Positions 10,361-23,700 of a stretch of 64,000 nt of DNA are shown here, piece after piece; the stretch's first letter is position 1, and every line of letters begins with the position of its first letter. Under the pieces are notes generated by a model. That model searched no databases and was not told the origin of the DNA. It was given only the letters and a program-made list of their open reading frames with translations. The stretch spans positions 149,501 through 213,500 of the forward strand of contig CAMXCT020000509.1 in NCBI GenBank assembly GCA_947184155.2, given 5' to 3'. A program made the translations under genes and the position numbers. Source of the stretch: Cladocopium goreaui (lineage: Eukaryota > Sar > Dinophyceae > Suessiales > Symbiodiniaceae).

Positions 10361-11060
10361 ATTTCATATGAAACTGAAACAGAACTCACCATGGAGTGTT
10401 CGGCGACCATCGAAATCCAAAAGATCTGAGGCTTCAGCGAAGCAGGGCCTCTGTGCTTTGCTCCAGCTGCCTCAATGTGTCGGCAACGGATCCTGCCTGG
10501 CGAGGTTTCCGGGAATTGGGGTCCGGTGATACCATCCAATACCAACCAAAGTTTGATCTTGTAACGAACCCGGTAGCATGCCTATAGTCAGGAAATGTGA
10601 CGATTCATGACGATGGACTATGGATCCGCAACATCTTTTGAACTCCTAGTTGAAAGCATCAAAGGTCTGCTGACGTCTCGCAGCACTTGTTGGTACTAAA
10701 GGAAGAAAGACCAAGTTCCCCAGAACGTGCACAAGCACTTATGCCCTAGAAGTTCCATTTCTGCGATGTTGGCATGGGTGCGGAGTTGCCCAATCTTTTG
10801 AAGCATGGCAGGTTACAAGCTAAGCAAAAGTCTAGGATTCATTAAGGTTCTTGATTCTACTTAGGCAGGCGTACCCATCTAAGCATTTCAAGTGTCTGTT
10901 GAAAACATCAAAGTTCCGGCCTGTAACGAAAAAGGTCTCAGATCCCAAATCCCTAAAACGTTCATATAGTAAAGTAATACAGAATTCATGGATGGAAGAA
11001 ATTCTCAGTTTTGAGGATATCAGGATACCCCAGGTGGACCAGGTTGGACCACGGCTTGTA
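10361..11060. other. No gene seen
   Basis: Flanking DNA between copia-A and the 76-bp minisatellite. No frame with recognisable similarity and no clear repeat. Confidence 0.5.
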
Positions 11061-11064
11061 GAGG

Positions 11065-12195
11065 GCCATGTGCACTTTTCCTTCTTTCATCTGGGGAGGC
11101 ATCGGTTGGGGCAAGAACGTTCATATTACGCTGCATATGTACGTGCTGTTTCGTCACGCACGGGGTGGGGCAAAAACTCTCATGTTACGGTGCTGCTACA
11201 GTTACATCACACATGGTGTGTGTGTGTGTGTGCGTATGTACCTGCTGCTACGTCACGCATGGGGTGAGGTTGGCATGGGGTGGGGCAAAAACATTCATGT
11301 TACACTGCATATGTACTTGCTGCCACGTCACGCATGGGGTGGGGTTGGCGTGGGGTGGGGCAAGAACATTCATGTTACGCTGCGTATGTACGTGCTGCCA
11401 CGTCAAGCATGGGGTGGGTATGGCGTCGGGGTGGGGCAAAAACGTTCAAGTTACGCTGCATATGTACGTGCTGCCACGTCACGCATGGGGTGGGGTTGGG
11501 TTGGGTGGGGCCAGAACGTTTCATGTTACGGTGCGTATGTACGTGCTGCTACGTCACGCATGGGGTAGGGCTGTAGGTGCTGCTATACGTCACACATGGG
11601 GCGGGCTTGGGGTGGGGTCGGGCAAAAACTCTCATGTTACGGTGCTGCTACAGTTACATCACACATGCGGTGCGTGCGTATGTACCTGCTGCCACGTCAA
11701 GGATGGAGTGAGGTTGGCGTGGGGTGGGGCGAGAACCTTCAAGTTGCGCTACGTATGTCCGTGCTGACACGTCACGCATGGGGTGGGGTTGGCGTGGGGT
11801 GGGGCAAAAACGTTCATGTTACGCTGTGTATGTATGGGCGGCTACCTCAAATTTGGGTGGGGTTGGGGTAGCGTGGGGCAAAAACGTTCATGTTACGCTG
11901 CATGAGTCTGCAAATGATATGTGCTGCTATGTCACGCATGGGGTGAGGTTGGTGTGGGGTGGGGCAAGAACGTTCATGCTACGCTGCGTATGTACGTGCT
12001 GCCACGTCACGCATGGGGTGGGGGTGGGTGGGGTGGGGCAAAACCGTTCAAGTTACGCTGCATATGTACGTGCTGCCACGTCACGCATGGGGTGGGGTTG
12101 GGTGGGGTGGGGCCAGAACGTTTCATGTTACGCTGCCTGCTGCTACATGGTGGGGTTGGGGTGGGGTGGCGTGGGGAAATAACTTTCATGCTGCG
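11065..12195. repeat. Minisatellite, unit about 76 bp
   Basis: About 14 imperfect tandem copies built around GCATGGGGTGGGGTTGG, GGGGCAAAAACGTTCATG, TTACGCTGCATATGTACG and TGCTGCCACGTCACG. Landmark spacing is 75-76 bases (gcatggggt at 11332, 11407, 11483). Open frames across it (TCCHVTHGVGL type) follow from the repeat and are not genes. Confidence 0.9.
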
Positions 12196-13300
12196 CTGCT
12201 TATGTATGTGCAAACCATAGACCGTGTATGGTTCAATCTCAAGTCTTGGTTGCCTCCAAAACTGCGAGCAGTTGAGAAGAAGGTCGGCCATCACTTTTTG
12301 AACAAAGGTGTCAATCGTATGATCCAACAGTGGATTTGGCGTCAAAGTGTTTGCCTTGCTCTCCCACAGGGATGATGACACACCTTGTGGGACTCTTGAA
12401 AAAACACCACGGATGAAAGGCTTCCTCCAAAAAAGGAAATAGTTTACGGCAATTCAAAAACAATAGAAAAAAATGTTTTCTCCAGTAGCAGTACGGTTTG
12501 AAGCTGCTTTATCCAATGGCAAGGATGTTTCATTTGCCAAAAGCGTCAGAACAAATTCTACGCAGTAGAATTGCGAAGAAAGAGACCGCAGCTCGCACCA
12601 TCATGGTTACATTTTCTCACGGCCGGCTGTGAGCCGTGGACCTAGTTTGCTCTGCCACTGACCACAGTATCAAGTTAAAAGCCCACATGAGCACCAAACG
12701 CTTGCTTGATCAAGCCCATTAGCACCATTCAATAACTTCTTCATCCTCGCCTTTGCAAGGGGACAGGAACAGATCCGAGCCTCCACAGAGTTTTTTGAAG
12801 TGCTTGAAGAGGTCCAAGACACTGTCTGGCAAACAGAAGTTGCAAACTCTTGCAGGGTGAAAACGTATATTTGACGTATTATATCGCGTTTTTACACCAA
12901 ACCAGGTGGTCACAGCCAGGTCGTGACAATTTCTCGTTTCACAGTGTACCCCAAGATCGCGCTGAATTGCACGCCATGGGCATTCTGGAGGCCATGAGGC
13001 TGAATTCGGGTGTCCGGTGTTTCTATGAAGACCCATCGAGACAATGACAGCTAACATCAGCAAACCAAAGCAGATAAAGCAGGGACTTCCAAATGGTTTG
13101 ATAGTGCTTTGTTCGCAAAGGTAACTACTAGTGGCGATGGCTACAAGTTGTTTTTGGTTGACATAGAACAGATTGAGGATTCAATGATCTACTATAAGAA
13201 GATGCTTACTTGAATACTTGAGGCCCAGGGGGGGTGAACGAAAGCTACAAGTCATATGAGTGGAAGTTGTTAGAAGCTCTGGCGAGCTTGGAAAGCCTGA
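12196..13300. other. No gene seen
   Basis: Non-repetitive DNA without a supported gene. Short frames at 12719-13063 (-) and 12850-13047 (+) overlap on opposite strands and resemble nothing I know. Confidence 0.4.
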
Positions 13301-13324
13301 ACGAAAGAAGATTGGTGCGCGACA

Positions 13325-13870
13325 AAGTTTGGGCCCCATCCAAAATTATAATTGTTGATAGGGCTCAAATCTACACAGTGTTGGCCTGAGTCAGAAAGAA
13401 GTCCATCGAGCCTAACGTTCTGGTGAGGCATCTTGCGCAAGAGTTCCATCCGAACAACATGTAATCTTCCGTTGCAAGTCATAAAACATCTGAAAGAAGA
13501 TGGTGACTCTATAAAGTTTGGGCCCCATCCAAAATTATAATTTTGGACGGGGCTCAAATCTACACAGTGTTGACCTGGGTCAGAAAGATCTCTATCGAGC
13601 CCAATGTTCTGGTGAGGCATCTTGCGCAAGAGTTCCATCCCAACAACATGTAATCTTCCGTTGCAAGTCATAAAACATCTGAAAGAAGATGGTGACTCTA
13701 TAAAGCTTGGGCCCCATCCAAAATTATAATTTTGGATGGGGCTCAAATCTACACAGTGTTGATCTGAGTCAGAAAGATCTCTATCGAGCCCAATGTTCTG
13801 GTTATTGATTGGGCTCAAATCTACACAGTGTCGACCTGAGTCAGAAAGAACTCTAATGTTCTGGCAGCAC
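13325..13870. repeat. 189-bp tandem repeat, three copies, with an internal palindrome
   Basis: The string GGGCCCCATCCAAAATTATAA starts near 13331, 13520 and 13709, a period of 189. Each unit continues with a near inverted copy, then CTCAAATCTACACAGTGTTG and a TCTATCGAGCCCAATGTTCTGG segment. In the third copy (13711-13742) the inverted pair is a perfect 32-base palindrome. The second (13522-13553) has one mismatch and the first is eroded. Confidence 0.85.
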
Positions 13871-14163
13871 ATAAACCCAACAAATCCTGAGCTAGAGAGT
13901 TACAGAGGGACGGCCCTGGCACGATTTGAGCCCGTGACCATCTGCTTCCGAGACTGCTTCAAAATGCCCCGGGAGCTTGGGGGAGGGGAGGGGGGGGGTC
14001 AAGTGAAAAATCACTGTCAGTTGGACTCAGACCTGCCCCTCCCCTTGCTGAAGCAAGAGTAACTCAGCTAGCTACCGCTAGCTTTCGTGATAAATGTATT
14101 CAAAGGTGTCATTAATCTCATCTTTCTGAATCTTCAATAAGAAGGGTATGCCGCTACGCCTAC

Positions 14164-14762
14164 CTCTTTGTAAAGCCGGGCTTCCCAGCCTCTGACATTG
14201 ACGTTGAAAGACCGCTCAAAGTAGCCCTGCTGGTTGTGCCAAACTTGCTCGTACCACTGCTGGTCGTACCACTGCCGGAAGCGGTGCTCAATGTGCTCGA
14301 CGTGCTGGATGTGCCTGCACTACTGCTCGAAGTAGATGTGCTGATCGTGCGGGACGTAGTTGTGAACGAAGTGCTGGATGTGCCTGTACTACTGCTCGAA
14401 GTGGATGTGCCTGTGCTACTGCTCGAAGTAGATGTGCTGATCGTGCGGGACGTAGTTGTGAACGAAGTGCTGGATGTGCCTGTACTACTGCTCGAAGTAG
14501 AAGTAGATGTGTTGGTGATGGTGGTTGTGGTTGTGAAGGAAGTGCTGGATGTGCCTGTACTACTGCTCGAAGTAGAAGTAGATGTGCTGGTCGTGCGGGA
14601 AGTGCTGGATGTGCTTGTACTACTGCTCGAAGTAGAAGTAGATGTGCTGGTCGTGCGGGAAGTGCTGGATGTGCTTGTACTACTGCTCGAAGTAGAAGTA
14701 GATGTGCTGGTCGTGCTGGTTGTGGTTGTGCAGGAAGTGCTGGATGTGCTTGTTGTCGACGT
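14164..14762 (-). CDS. Propeller gene exon 14: Ser/Thr-rich 60-bp repeat
   Basis: The minus strand encodes TSTTSTSSTS-type sequence for about 199 codons. The acceptor is ...TTGTGCAG before ACGTCGAC, and a GT donor follows ACAAAGAG at 14164. Much of it is a 60-bp (20-codon) tandem repeat: 14581-14640 and 14641-14700 are identical. The period is a multiple of three, so copy changes keep the frame. The last part (SGTSKFGTTSRATLSGLSTS) is less repetitive. A mucin-like or linker role is inference. Assignment to the propeller gene rests on phase, strand and similarity to exon 13. Confidence 0.5.
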
Positions 14763-17700
14763 CTGCACAAGGTCAAGAAAGACTGTGTGCAAAGGACACA
14801 CACTGCTCAGGTCTTTCAAAAGGAGTATGCAGAATGATTTTTGAGGGCTCCAAATCCTTTGGCCCAGAAATATTCAACGAGGAACAGTGGATCTTAATTC
14901 TATGTATCTCCGAGTAAAGCCTTTACACATTTTGGACTGCATTCATGACAATGCTCCTTTCAAGTACCGAACAGCAATTTTCCTATCCAAGGTCTTTGTT
15001 TCATTCACGGGCACGTTAGCCCTTGCAAAGAAAAGTTCTCTTTGGATGCTACGTGTAAACATTATTGATTGTAAATCTGTTCTTGTCTCACCACGTTAAC
15101 AAGAACCTGCAAATGCATTCGAAAGTGTCTAGTCTAGTAACTTCTAGTATCTCATTTTTGCTGACTTCATGATGTGGATACAAACCCAACAATTGATGCG
15201 ACGCTTCGGCCAAATCCTGTAGTCCTGAGGATATTAGAAACTTCTCTCAGAGACTTTCTCTTTTCCTGCGGACTTAAGTATTCCCAGCACACAAAGACAT
15301 CCGTGATGTGAGGAACTCAAAACAAACCACCGGCGCCAAAACACAACGGGAGCGAGAAAAAAAAGACACCAACTTGGTGTCGGCTCGAACATGTAGAGTA
15401 GCAATTGAATGAAGATATTGAAATGTGCACGTGCTGTTCACTTGCGGGGGAACTGATCAGCCAGGCAAAGAACTAGACGACGGATGGCCCGAGAGCGTAG
15501 AGGAGCAGGGTCTTCTCTTGTTAGCATGGAGACACCATATTACAAAACAATATATTAAAGATGTGTTATAGGCAGTCGAGATGAAGAGGAGTATCAAGAC
15601 AATATAGCACAAGTACAAGACAATAGTTTGCATCGCAAACACTTTTACACACAGAAGCTTTTACATACAGGCACTTTCACACACAGACGCTTTTACACAC
15701 AGACGCTTGTACACACGGACGCTTTTGCACACAGACGCTTTTGCACACAGACGCTTTTACACACAGACGCTTTGTCACACTAACACTTTTACACACAGAA
15801 GCTTTTACACACAAAAGCTTTGACACACACAAGCTTTTTCACACAGACAGTTTTGCACACAGGCGCTTTTACACACAGAAGCTTTTACACGCAGACGCTT
15901 TTACACACAAAAGCTTTGACACACACAAGCTTTTACACACAGACAGTTTTACACACAGACGCTTTTACACACAGAAGCTTTTACACACAGACGCTTTTAC
16001 ACACAGACGCTTTTACACACAGACGCTTTTACACAGAGACACTTTTACACACAGGCGCTTTTACACACAGAAAGTTTTACACACAGACACTTTTACACAC
16101 AGACACTTTTTCACACAGACGCTTTTACACACAGACGCTTTTACACACAGACGGTTCTACACACAGACGCTTTTACACACAGACCCTCTTACACACAAAC
16201 GCTTACACTCTTACACTCACACCTTTTTACATCCAACACCAGTTAAATCGCAATTTTACCTTGGTTTTTGCACATCGAGCCTCGTTTCGTGCGAAAAGGT
16301 TGCTCCGGCACAAGTAAAATCGCAATTTTACCTCAGTTTTTGCGCATCGACCCTCATTTCGTTCAAAAGGGTTGCTCCGGGACAAGTCCGGCACAAGTAA
16401 AATCGCAATTTTACCTCAGTTTTTGCGCATCGACCCTCATTTCGTTCAAAAGGGTTGCTCCGGGACAAGTCCGGCACAAGTAAAATCGCAATTTTACCTC
16501 AGTTTTTGCGCATCGACCCTCATTTCGTAAAGGGTTGCTCCAGGACAAGTAAAATCGCAATTTTCTTCAGTTTTTGCGCATCGACCCTCATTTCGTGCAA
16601 AAGGGTTGCTCCAGGACAAGTAAAATCGCAATTTTCTTCAGTTTTTGACGATCGGCCCTCATTTCGTGCGAAAGGATTGACGTTTCGTGACTCCTCGCCG
16701 GCACCACCCTCGGCCCAAAGAGAGAAAGATAAAGAAGGCGAGAAAGAGAAAAGGGAGAAAGGAGAGAGAGAAAGGAGAGAGGAAAGAGGGGGGAGAGAGA
16801 GAGAGAGAGAGAAGATGTGAGTATGTGAAGATGTGAGTGCGAGAGAGAGAAAGAGAAGATGTGAGTATGTGAAGATGTGAAGATGTGCGTAAAGATGTGA
16901 GTGTGTGAGTGTGAAGATGTGAGTGAAGATGTGAAGATGTGAAGATGTGAGTGTGAGAGAGAGAAAGAGAAGATGTGAGTATGTGAAGATGTAAAGATGT
17001 GTGTGAGTGTGAAGATGTGAGTATGTGAAGATGTAAAGAGGAAGATGTAAGATGTGAAGATGTGAGTTTGTGAGTGTGAAGATGTGAAGATGTGAAAGTG
17101 AAGATGTGAAGATGTGAAGATGTGAAGATGTATGACAGACGCAAATGACAGACACAACTATTAGAAGAACCGTTCGCTCAGACGCTCTCGGGAAAAAATG
17201 ACCCATGGCCTTGCTGGAAGCTGTTTCTGTTTCTACAGTGCTTTTCCATCGGTGGATTTCCAACACTAGTGGTTTTGGACCACTCATGACCACTTGTGTG
17301 TTAAATGACAAGCTTCGTGCCTTAGACCTTGAAGTGCTGCTGAGTGTAGCGGTGGTGGTGGTGATGCTGGATACGCTGGATGTTGTGAGTGTCAAGCTTG
17401 TGCTGGTGGTAGTTGTGGGCGTGAGTACCTGGTACATCAAGGAAATTCACCCTCTGATGCCATGAAAAATTGGAGAAGTACTAGGCACCATGGGATTTTC
17501 GGTGCAAAGCGGGTAGTGAAATCAATGCGTTTGCAACCCCTCAAGAGAATACCAGCAAAAAGTTCGCTTCCGTGAGAAAAGTCATTGGTGAAGAGAGACA
17601 TTCCCACTGGGCCCTTGATCCATGGGATGGGTAACATTGTGACATCTTAACTTTCACCGGGAGTTAGTAATTAGTATCAAGTGGTATCCTTTGGTGCCCT

Positions 17701-20700
17701 GAGCTCGCCGTTGCTAAGACTAAATCGAGCCACCATCATGGCAAAGATATCCTCCCCTCCTGCATTGGAGCCAGTTATGACCTCAGTCCTCAGACCGCCA
17801 AGAAGAATACAACCCTTCAGAATCATTGGACTTGTGGACCTATGGCAATGCGATCTTGCTTATCAACTTATTTGAAGTGGTCTTCACTAGAAAGGCAAAG
17901 CCGAGGAAAAACACTTTGAATGTTCTTTTTTACCAGACAAACAACTTGAAGTTGCGAGGTGGACCTCCCAATTGTGAAGGCCTGGAGAGTCTACATACTT
18001 CCACCATTGTGAATGTCCATGGGAGCCCCCAAGCATTAGAAAAGTGCAGGAGACCGAGACTTGACATCAAACTGTAGCATACAAAGTTTGTCATAGCAAG
18101 AAACGTCGACCCTGCAACCAGAATGTTGCCAGCTGCTCCGAGAGAAAGTTGAACCACGCACTCCTCCCTGGTGCCTAGGAGAGTCTGCGTAAAGGGGCAG
18201 AGCTTTTCTAATTGCAAGTGCTCATTGGAAAGTGGAAGGAAGAGATATGGCATGAGACAGCCATGGCGCTTTCTTTTGAAGAGATATGTATATATGTATA
18301 TAAGTATACATGTATATATATATATATACATGTATGTCTGTATGTATGTATGTATGGATGGATGGATGGATGGATGTATTAAATCATATATCCATTTGAA
18401 AGAAGATGGCCCACAGACCCATTGATAGAGGAAACACATTCAACTGTTCCCATCGCATGTAAAAGTCCAACTGTCCACATGCTTGAAAGCTCTTTCAGCT
18501 GCCGTCTTTTGCTCATCATCTCAATGAAGCGCTGGAATGCTGCCAAGAATCTAGTGCCGAGTTGGCTCACCCACTCCTGATTGCCAGTAGCATCAAGCTT
18601 CAGCAAAGCCACATCCTTGTCGCCAATCGCGACACCACCAGCGAAACTGCCCCATGCAGTGGCCATCACAAAGATCCTACCATAGGGATCCCAAACAGCT
18701 GCCCTGCCTGCACTACTACCTGTGCTGCTGCCTGTCTGAAAGATCCATTGCTGAACCCCCGAACTGTCAAGCATCAGGACTACCACGTCATAATTTCCTG
18801 TACTGCTGGCACCCATAACTCCACCCGTCATACCCGTCACAACGATGTTGCCAGCACTGTCAATGTCCATGCCGCTGAACGACTCAGATCCGCCGGTTCC
18901 TGCTTGGAAAGACCACTGATCACTCCCTGCGTGATTCAGCTTCCAAACAAACAAGTCTGAGCCGCCAGCATGATAATTGCCTTGAAAGGAGCCATAGCTT
19001 TCGCCCACCACCACAATGTTCCCTGAAGCATCCATTGCCAAGTTCCAAGCGAAGTCATAATCAGGTCCTCCGGAAAGTACCGTCCATTGATTGACCCCGT
19101 CGGAGCTGAGTTTCATCACAAAGGCGTCCACCTCCCCAGCACTCACCTGGCTGTGTAAATCACCTGCCGTCCAGCCAGCCACAAAAATGTTACCCCAAAG
19201 ATCCACCTGAACTCCAGTGCCTTCCTGCTGGGTACCCGTCCCAGTCTGGTAGGTCCACTGCAAAGTTTTGAAACGGTCAATTTTCATCACGAAGATGTCC
19301 GTCTGGCCGCTGTGGCTCTGCCCGTTCAGGCTCCCGGAAGTAGCGCCCGTGAGGACAATGCTGTTGAAGCTATCGACAGCCAGCCCATACACCTGGTCAT
19401 TCCCGTCGCTTCCTGTTTGATAAGCCCACAGCTGACTCCCATCTTCACTCAGTTTCATAGTAAAGACGTCCCCATAGCCAGCATTGGAGCCCGAAAAACT
19501 TCCCATGGTATTTCCTGCCAGAATCACATTCCCACAGGAGTCCAGGACCGCACCAAGAAGGACATCGTCAACAGAAGTTCCAGTCTGAAAGGTCCAGGAC
19601 ACCTGCCCCAGTGGAGAAGGAACCAGCTTTATCAGCAGATGTTTGTTAAATCTCCTGTGAAGTAGCTTGTGATATGTTCGCAGGAACAACTTTGATCAGA
19701 AGCATCAACACGGATAAAACCATCAACACACTGCGACTTCACTGACGGTCTGGGAACCGGCGAAACAGCTATACAACGGCTACTCCAAGGAACAATTGGA
19801 AAGCAGGTGGAAACCAGACGTAGATGTGAAACAATAGAAGACAACTCTCTTGAATAGCATGCAAATCTCCTGGAAAGTACTAAAGACACAAGGCGCCAGC
19901 CGTAGTACAAGCTTGGCACAGTGCCACAGGCACTGCAAGGCCAAACAGGCAAAAGATCAAGCGCGAATGCAACCATCAAACTTCAGCACAAAGCAACTGA
20001 AAGGTTAAAAACAGACCTATTGGATCACTGGGAAAGTTCCTGGATATCAGGATTGCTTGGATGTTCTCATGTTCCGTTCATGTCCCTCTGCCTACACAAA
20101 GGCATTCCCCAAGCCTGACCACTGGTAGATGGTGCAGGATCCGGAACTCGCAGCACCTGGGTAACTGCGGCAACGATGAACAAGTGAACAAGTCAAAGAA
20201 ACCAAATTAGGTTCTAATGATTCAGAAGTATTCAGAATCTTAGTCAGTCTCCACACTGTCGTAAGTGGACTGGGATGATGTATTGCAGCATGTCGCCCCA
20301 GGTCCACGGACAGGCACAATGGCCTTAAAAGGAATTTGAAAAGAGCTGGTTCGGTCATGACATGAGTACATAGAAACCAGCAAAAAGATAGAAAAGTAAA
20401 TTTCCAGAAATTTAACTTCACTATGCTTTTCTATCTTTTTGAGGTTGCTAGAAATCAAAGCCGCCTTCATCACGAAAATATCGTCGCTGCCAGCATGGGC
20501 GTTGCCGTTTAATCCACCGCCTCACCGATGATTGCAACAACCGCAACAACAATGATGAAATGACTTGGGATTTGGGATAGTGCAACCTAAAATTATGATT
20601 TATCCAGAAAAATGTTTGACAATGACCTATGGCTTGGATCAGCTATGGGTCACAATCTAAGATGACTAATCAGCTGTGCCAGACATTCGTCCAAGTAGTC

Positions 20701-23700
20701 CAAGTCGTCCAAGTCGTCCAAGGACCCCTGCCTGTGGTACCCGCCAAGATGACGTTGTTCGACGCATCCAATTGCACAGCGTGTGCAATATCTCCAGCAG
20801 TGGTCCCCGCAACGAATTTCCATTGAAGTGACCCTGTGCTGTCAAGCTCCACTGCCAAGATGTCTTCGCCTTGGTGAAATGACGTGTGGCTTTGATCCCA
20901 CAGCAGCCTCAAGGAAGTCATGTGCACGATGTGAAGAGAAAAAATGAAAAGATTATCTTCAAAAAATATGACCAGTTCATTCCTTGCATGTTTTTGTCAT
21001 TTCTGCAGATTGGTCACTGCCTCCCAACCCATTCTTGATGGAACCTGCTAAAAGAATGCGGCCTGAAGGTATGATCTGAAGACTTCCAGCCCACTCCTCC
21101 CTTGCAGTTCCAGTCTGAAAGGTCCACTCCCAGGACCCTTGGGCATCCACTTTCATGGCAAAGAGATCCACTGAGCCAGCATTGCTGTTGCCATCCAAGC
21201 TACCAGCAGTCCAACCTGCCAGGACCAAATCTCCATAGGAATCGATTTCCAAGGCTGTTGCACTGTCATCTGCGCTGCTGCCCCTTTGAAAGGTCCACAG
21301 CTGCGACCCTGCACCGCTGAGTTTCATTGCAAAGATGTCCTGATGTTGACCAAAACATATTGCCAAAACACATTTTTTCGTGCATTGAAGAGCCTTGGGA
21401 AGACAGCCGGCAAGCGCAAACACTAGTGGGGGTTCCTGAAAAATGGTTTCGAAACCCTTGCGTCTTTATTGACCAGTACATACTGACCACACACACCATA
21501 TGTTCACCTCAAAAACAGACGCGAACGCAAACCCTGATCCTTGGATCCAGCATTTGTATTCCCAAGGTCACCGGTAGTGTAGCCTGCTAAACCCAGGTCC
21601 CCAGAAGCATCAATGCGGAGTGCCGTTGCGACATCCTTCCCGCTGCTGCCAATTTGAACAGTCCATTGATGTGACCCCGCACTGTCCAGCTGCATCACAA
21701 AAATGTCAGTATCACCAGCACTCGACCCTTGCATGGATCCATCGGTAGAGCCTGCCAGCAAAATGTTGCCAGAAGCATCGGTCTCAACAGCAAAGGCATA
21801 GTCTGCCGATGCGGTGCCAGTCTGGTAGGTCCACTGCTGAGAGCCCGTGTCATCCAGTTTCATGACAAAGATGTCAAAACTTCCAGCAGAAGCTCCACTG
21901 AGGTCGCCTGGGAAAGCCAACTGTTTTTGGGCCAGTCTAATGATGGAAGAAACTCTGCAACCGGGGAAATTCCGCAAGTAGTTGCTGGAACAGGCAGAAT
22001 ATCCATACATTTTTCCCCACCTGCCAGGTGAGGGTCTCTAGATTTTATCAATAGTACTTTCTCCTTCCTTCCTTTTTCCTTTTTCTTCCTTCTTCTTCCT
22101 TCTTCTCCTCCGGCAGCCTCGGATCGCAACTGCGAGCTCCAGAGCTCAGTGGGCACTGCCGGACGGGTAGACACTGGGGAAAAAAAAACTTTTGACTACT
22201 GGAAAAAAAAAATTAAGGTTCACCCCTACTCTCCACACTAGAAAAAAAAAACAAGACACTGGAAAAAAAAATACGAATCTGTACTTTGAACCTCTTTGCA
22301 GCTGAAATCTCTTATTTGTACAATATGTGCAGGGTTTGGGCACTTAAACATGCAATTGCGCGATGATATTTAAAGCGTGTTGGCCTTGAATAATTCAATC
22401 TTATGTGCAGCTGAAATCTCTTATTTGTACAATATTTGCAGGGTTTTGGAACTTAATTATGCAATTTGCATGGTATTTAAAGTGTTTTGGCCTTGAATCC
22501 CTTGTTTGCACCGTGCTCGCAGCATCTTGGAGCCAGCATCTGTACTACGCAGAGGATTATCTGCAGCATTTCGTTTCATGTGCAACATATTGTCTGGAGT
22601 TAGATTTTGGACCTATTTCAGGTTGGTTAGGGTGCATTTGGGAGATCAAAGGATGAGAAGGGTAAAGGACCAGGATGAGGAGGGTAAGGGACCAGGGGAT
22701 CAAGAGGACCCAGGGACCAGGAGACCAAGGGACCCTGGGACCAAGGGATCAGGGGAACCTTAAATTATGTTTCCAGTAAATTATATTTTTTCCAGGGTCT
22801 TAGATTTTTTTCCAGTATCATCCCCTGCCGGACCTCAACTGCGAGCTTCGGAGCTCAACCGCGAACTCCAGATCTCAGTGGGCACTGCCGGACCTCAACC
22901 ACGAGCGCCAGATCTCAGTGGGCAGTCCCCACTGAGATCTGGCGACCGTGGTTGGGGCCCGGCATTGCCCATGTCAGATAGAATGCCCGAAAGGATGCCA
23001 GATAGGATGTCAGAATAGATGCCAGATAGAATGCCAGAATAGAATGTCTGAAAATATATGCCATATATACTTCCAAATGAGATGTCAGAAACTACGACAC
23101 AATATGGAAAACACTTTTTTTGGACCTCGTTACATTTCTTTTGGACCTGGACACTTTTACTGGACGTTACTACAATTCTTTTGGGGATGGCTACCCTTCT
23201 TTTGGGGTGACCAATCCCTTGCGGCAGTAAGATTCAATCACTTGCGGCAGTAAGATAAAAATCACTTGCGGCAGTATGATTCAATCACTTGCGGCAGTAA
23301 GACTCTTCAAAACCAATCACTTGCGGCAGTAAGAATATTGAAAACCAATCACTTAGTGCAAACAAACAATAGGGAAACACAACCGCTACTCCACTTCCTT
23401 CCTGAGACTTACCATCCCACTTCAACCTTGGGGGGCGAGGTGGGGCTAGGGAAGAAAAGGGCAGGATCTACCAGCCACAACGATGCGATTCAAGCCACTT
23501 AATAGCTGGACCCACGTCCCCAAGATTTGAAAACACCAACGATGAATCCCGAATTTTAATATCCCATTCGTATTACTCACACTGGGGATGTTAGGGCCAC
23601 CTGGTTATGGGAACATAAATTTTCACAATGAGCAGATATTAATCGTAACATAAACTGTGGTTCTTTTCAGGAACACTCACATGGGACCTGCCTTATTGTA

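Larger units (their letters stand above)
14763..17320 (-). other. Intron 13 of propeller gene, filled with arrays
   Basis: Starts GC after TCTAAG and ends GTGCAG. It holds the 16-bp array, the 75-bp repeat with a hairpin and a GA-rich tract, described separately. From 14820 to 15640 I see no gene. Confidence 0.45.

Noticed and set aside
11065..12195. Overlapping 100-200-codon frames in the 76-bp minisatellite
   Set aside because: They follow the repeat in several frames at once and resemble no protein.
14236..14844. Plus-strand frame LDVPVLLLEVDV (202 codons)
   Set aside because: It is the complement of the Ser/Thr repeat; splice signals and phase favour the minus strand.
15642..16215. CRISPR-like regular repeat
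   Set aside because: Direct 16-bp tandem units with no unique spacers, in a eukaryotic context.
15741..16400. Plus-strand frame HTDAFTHRRFYTQ (219 codons)
   Set aside because: Produced by the 16-bp array read through a 48-base superperiod.
16520..17440. Minus-strand frame of 306 codons through the GA-rich tract
   Set aside because: Only the first 36 codons (17428-17321) look like an exon; the rest is microsatellite-encoded.
19632..19979. Minus-strand frame upstream of exon 10
   Set aside because: Lies in intron 9; no blade pattern.
20100..20165. Extra propeller exon (GAASSGSCTIYQWSGLGN)
   Set aside because: It has an acceptor-like start but does not fit the blade consensus in the required phase, and exons 9 and 10 join directly without it.
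23211..23350. CRISPR-like repeat with spacers (CTTGCGGCAGTAA)
   Set aside because: Spacing is irregular and short, and copies occur in both orientations; more like a foldback repeat.
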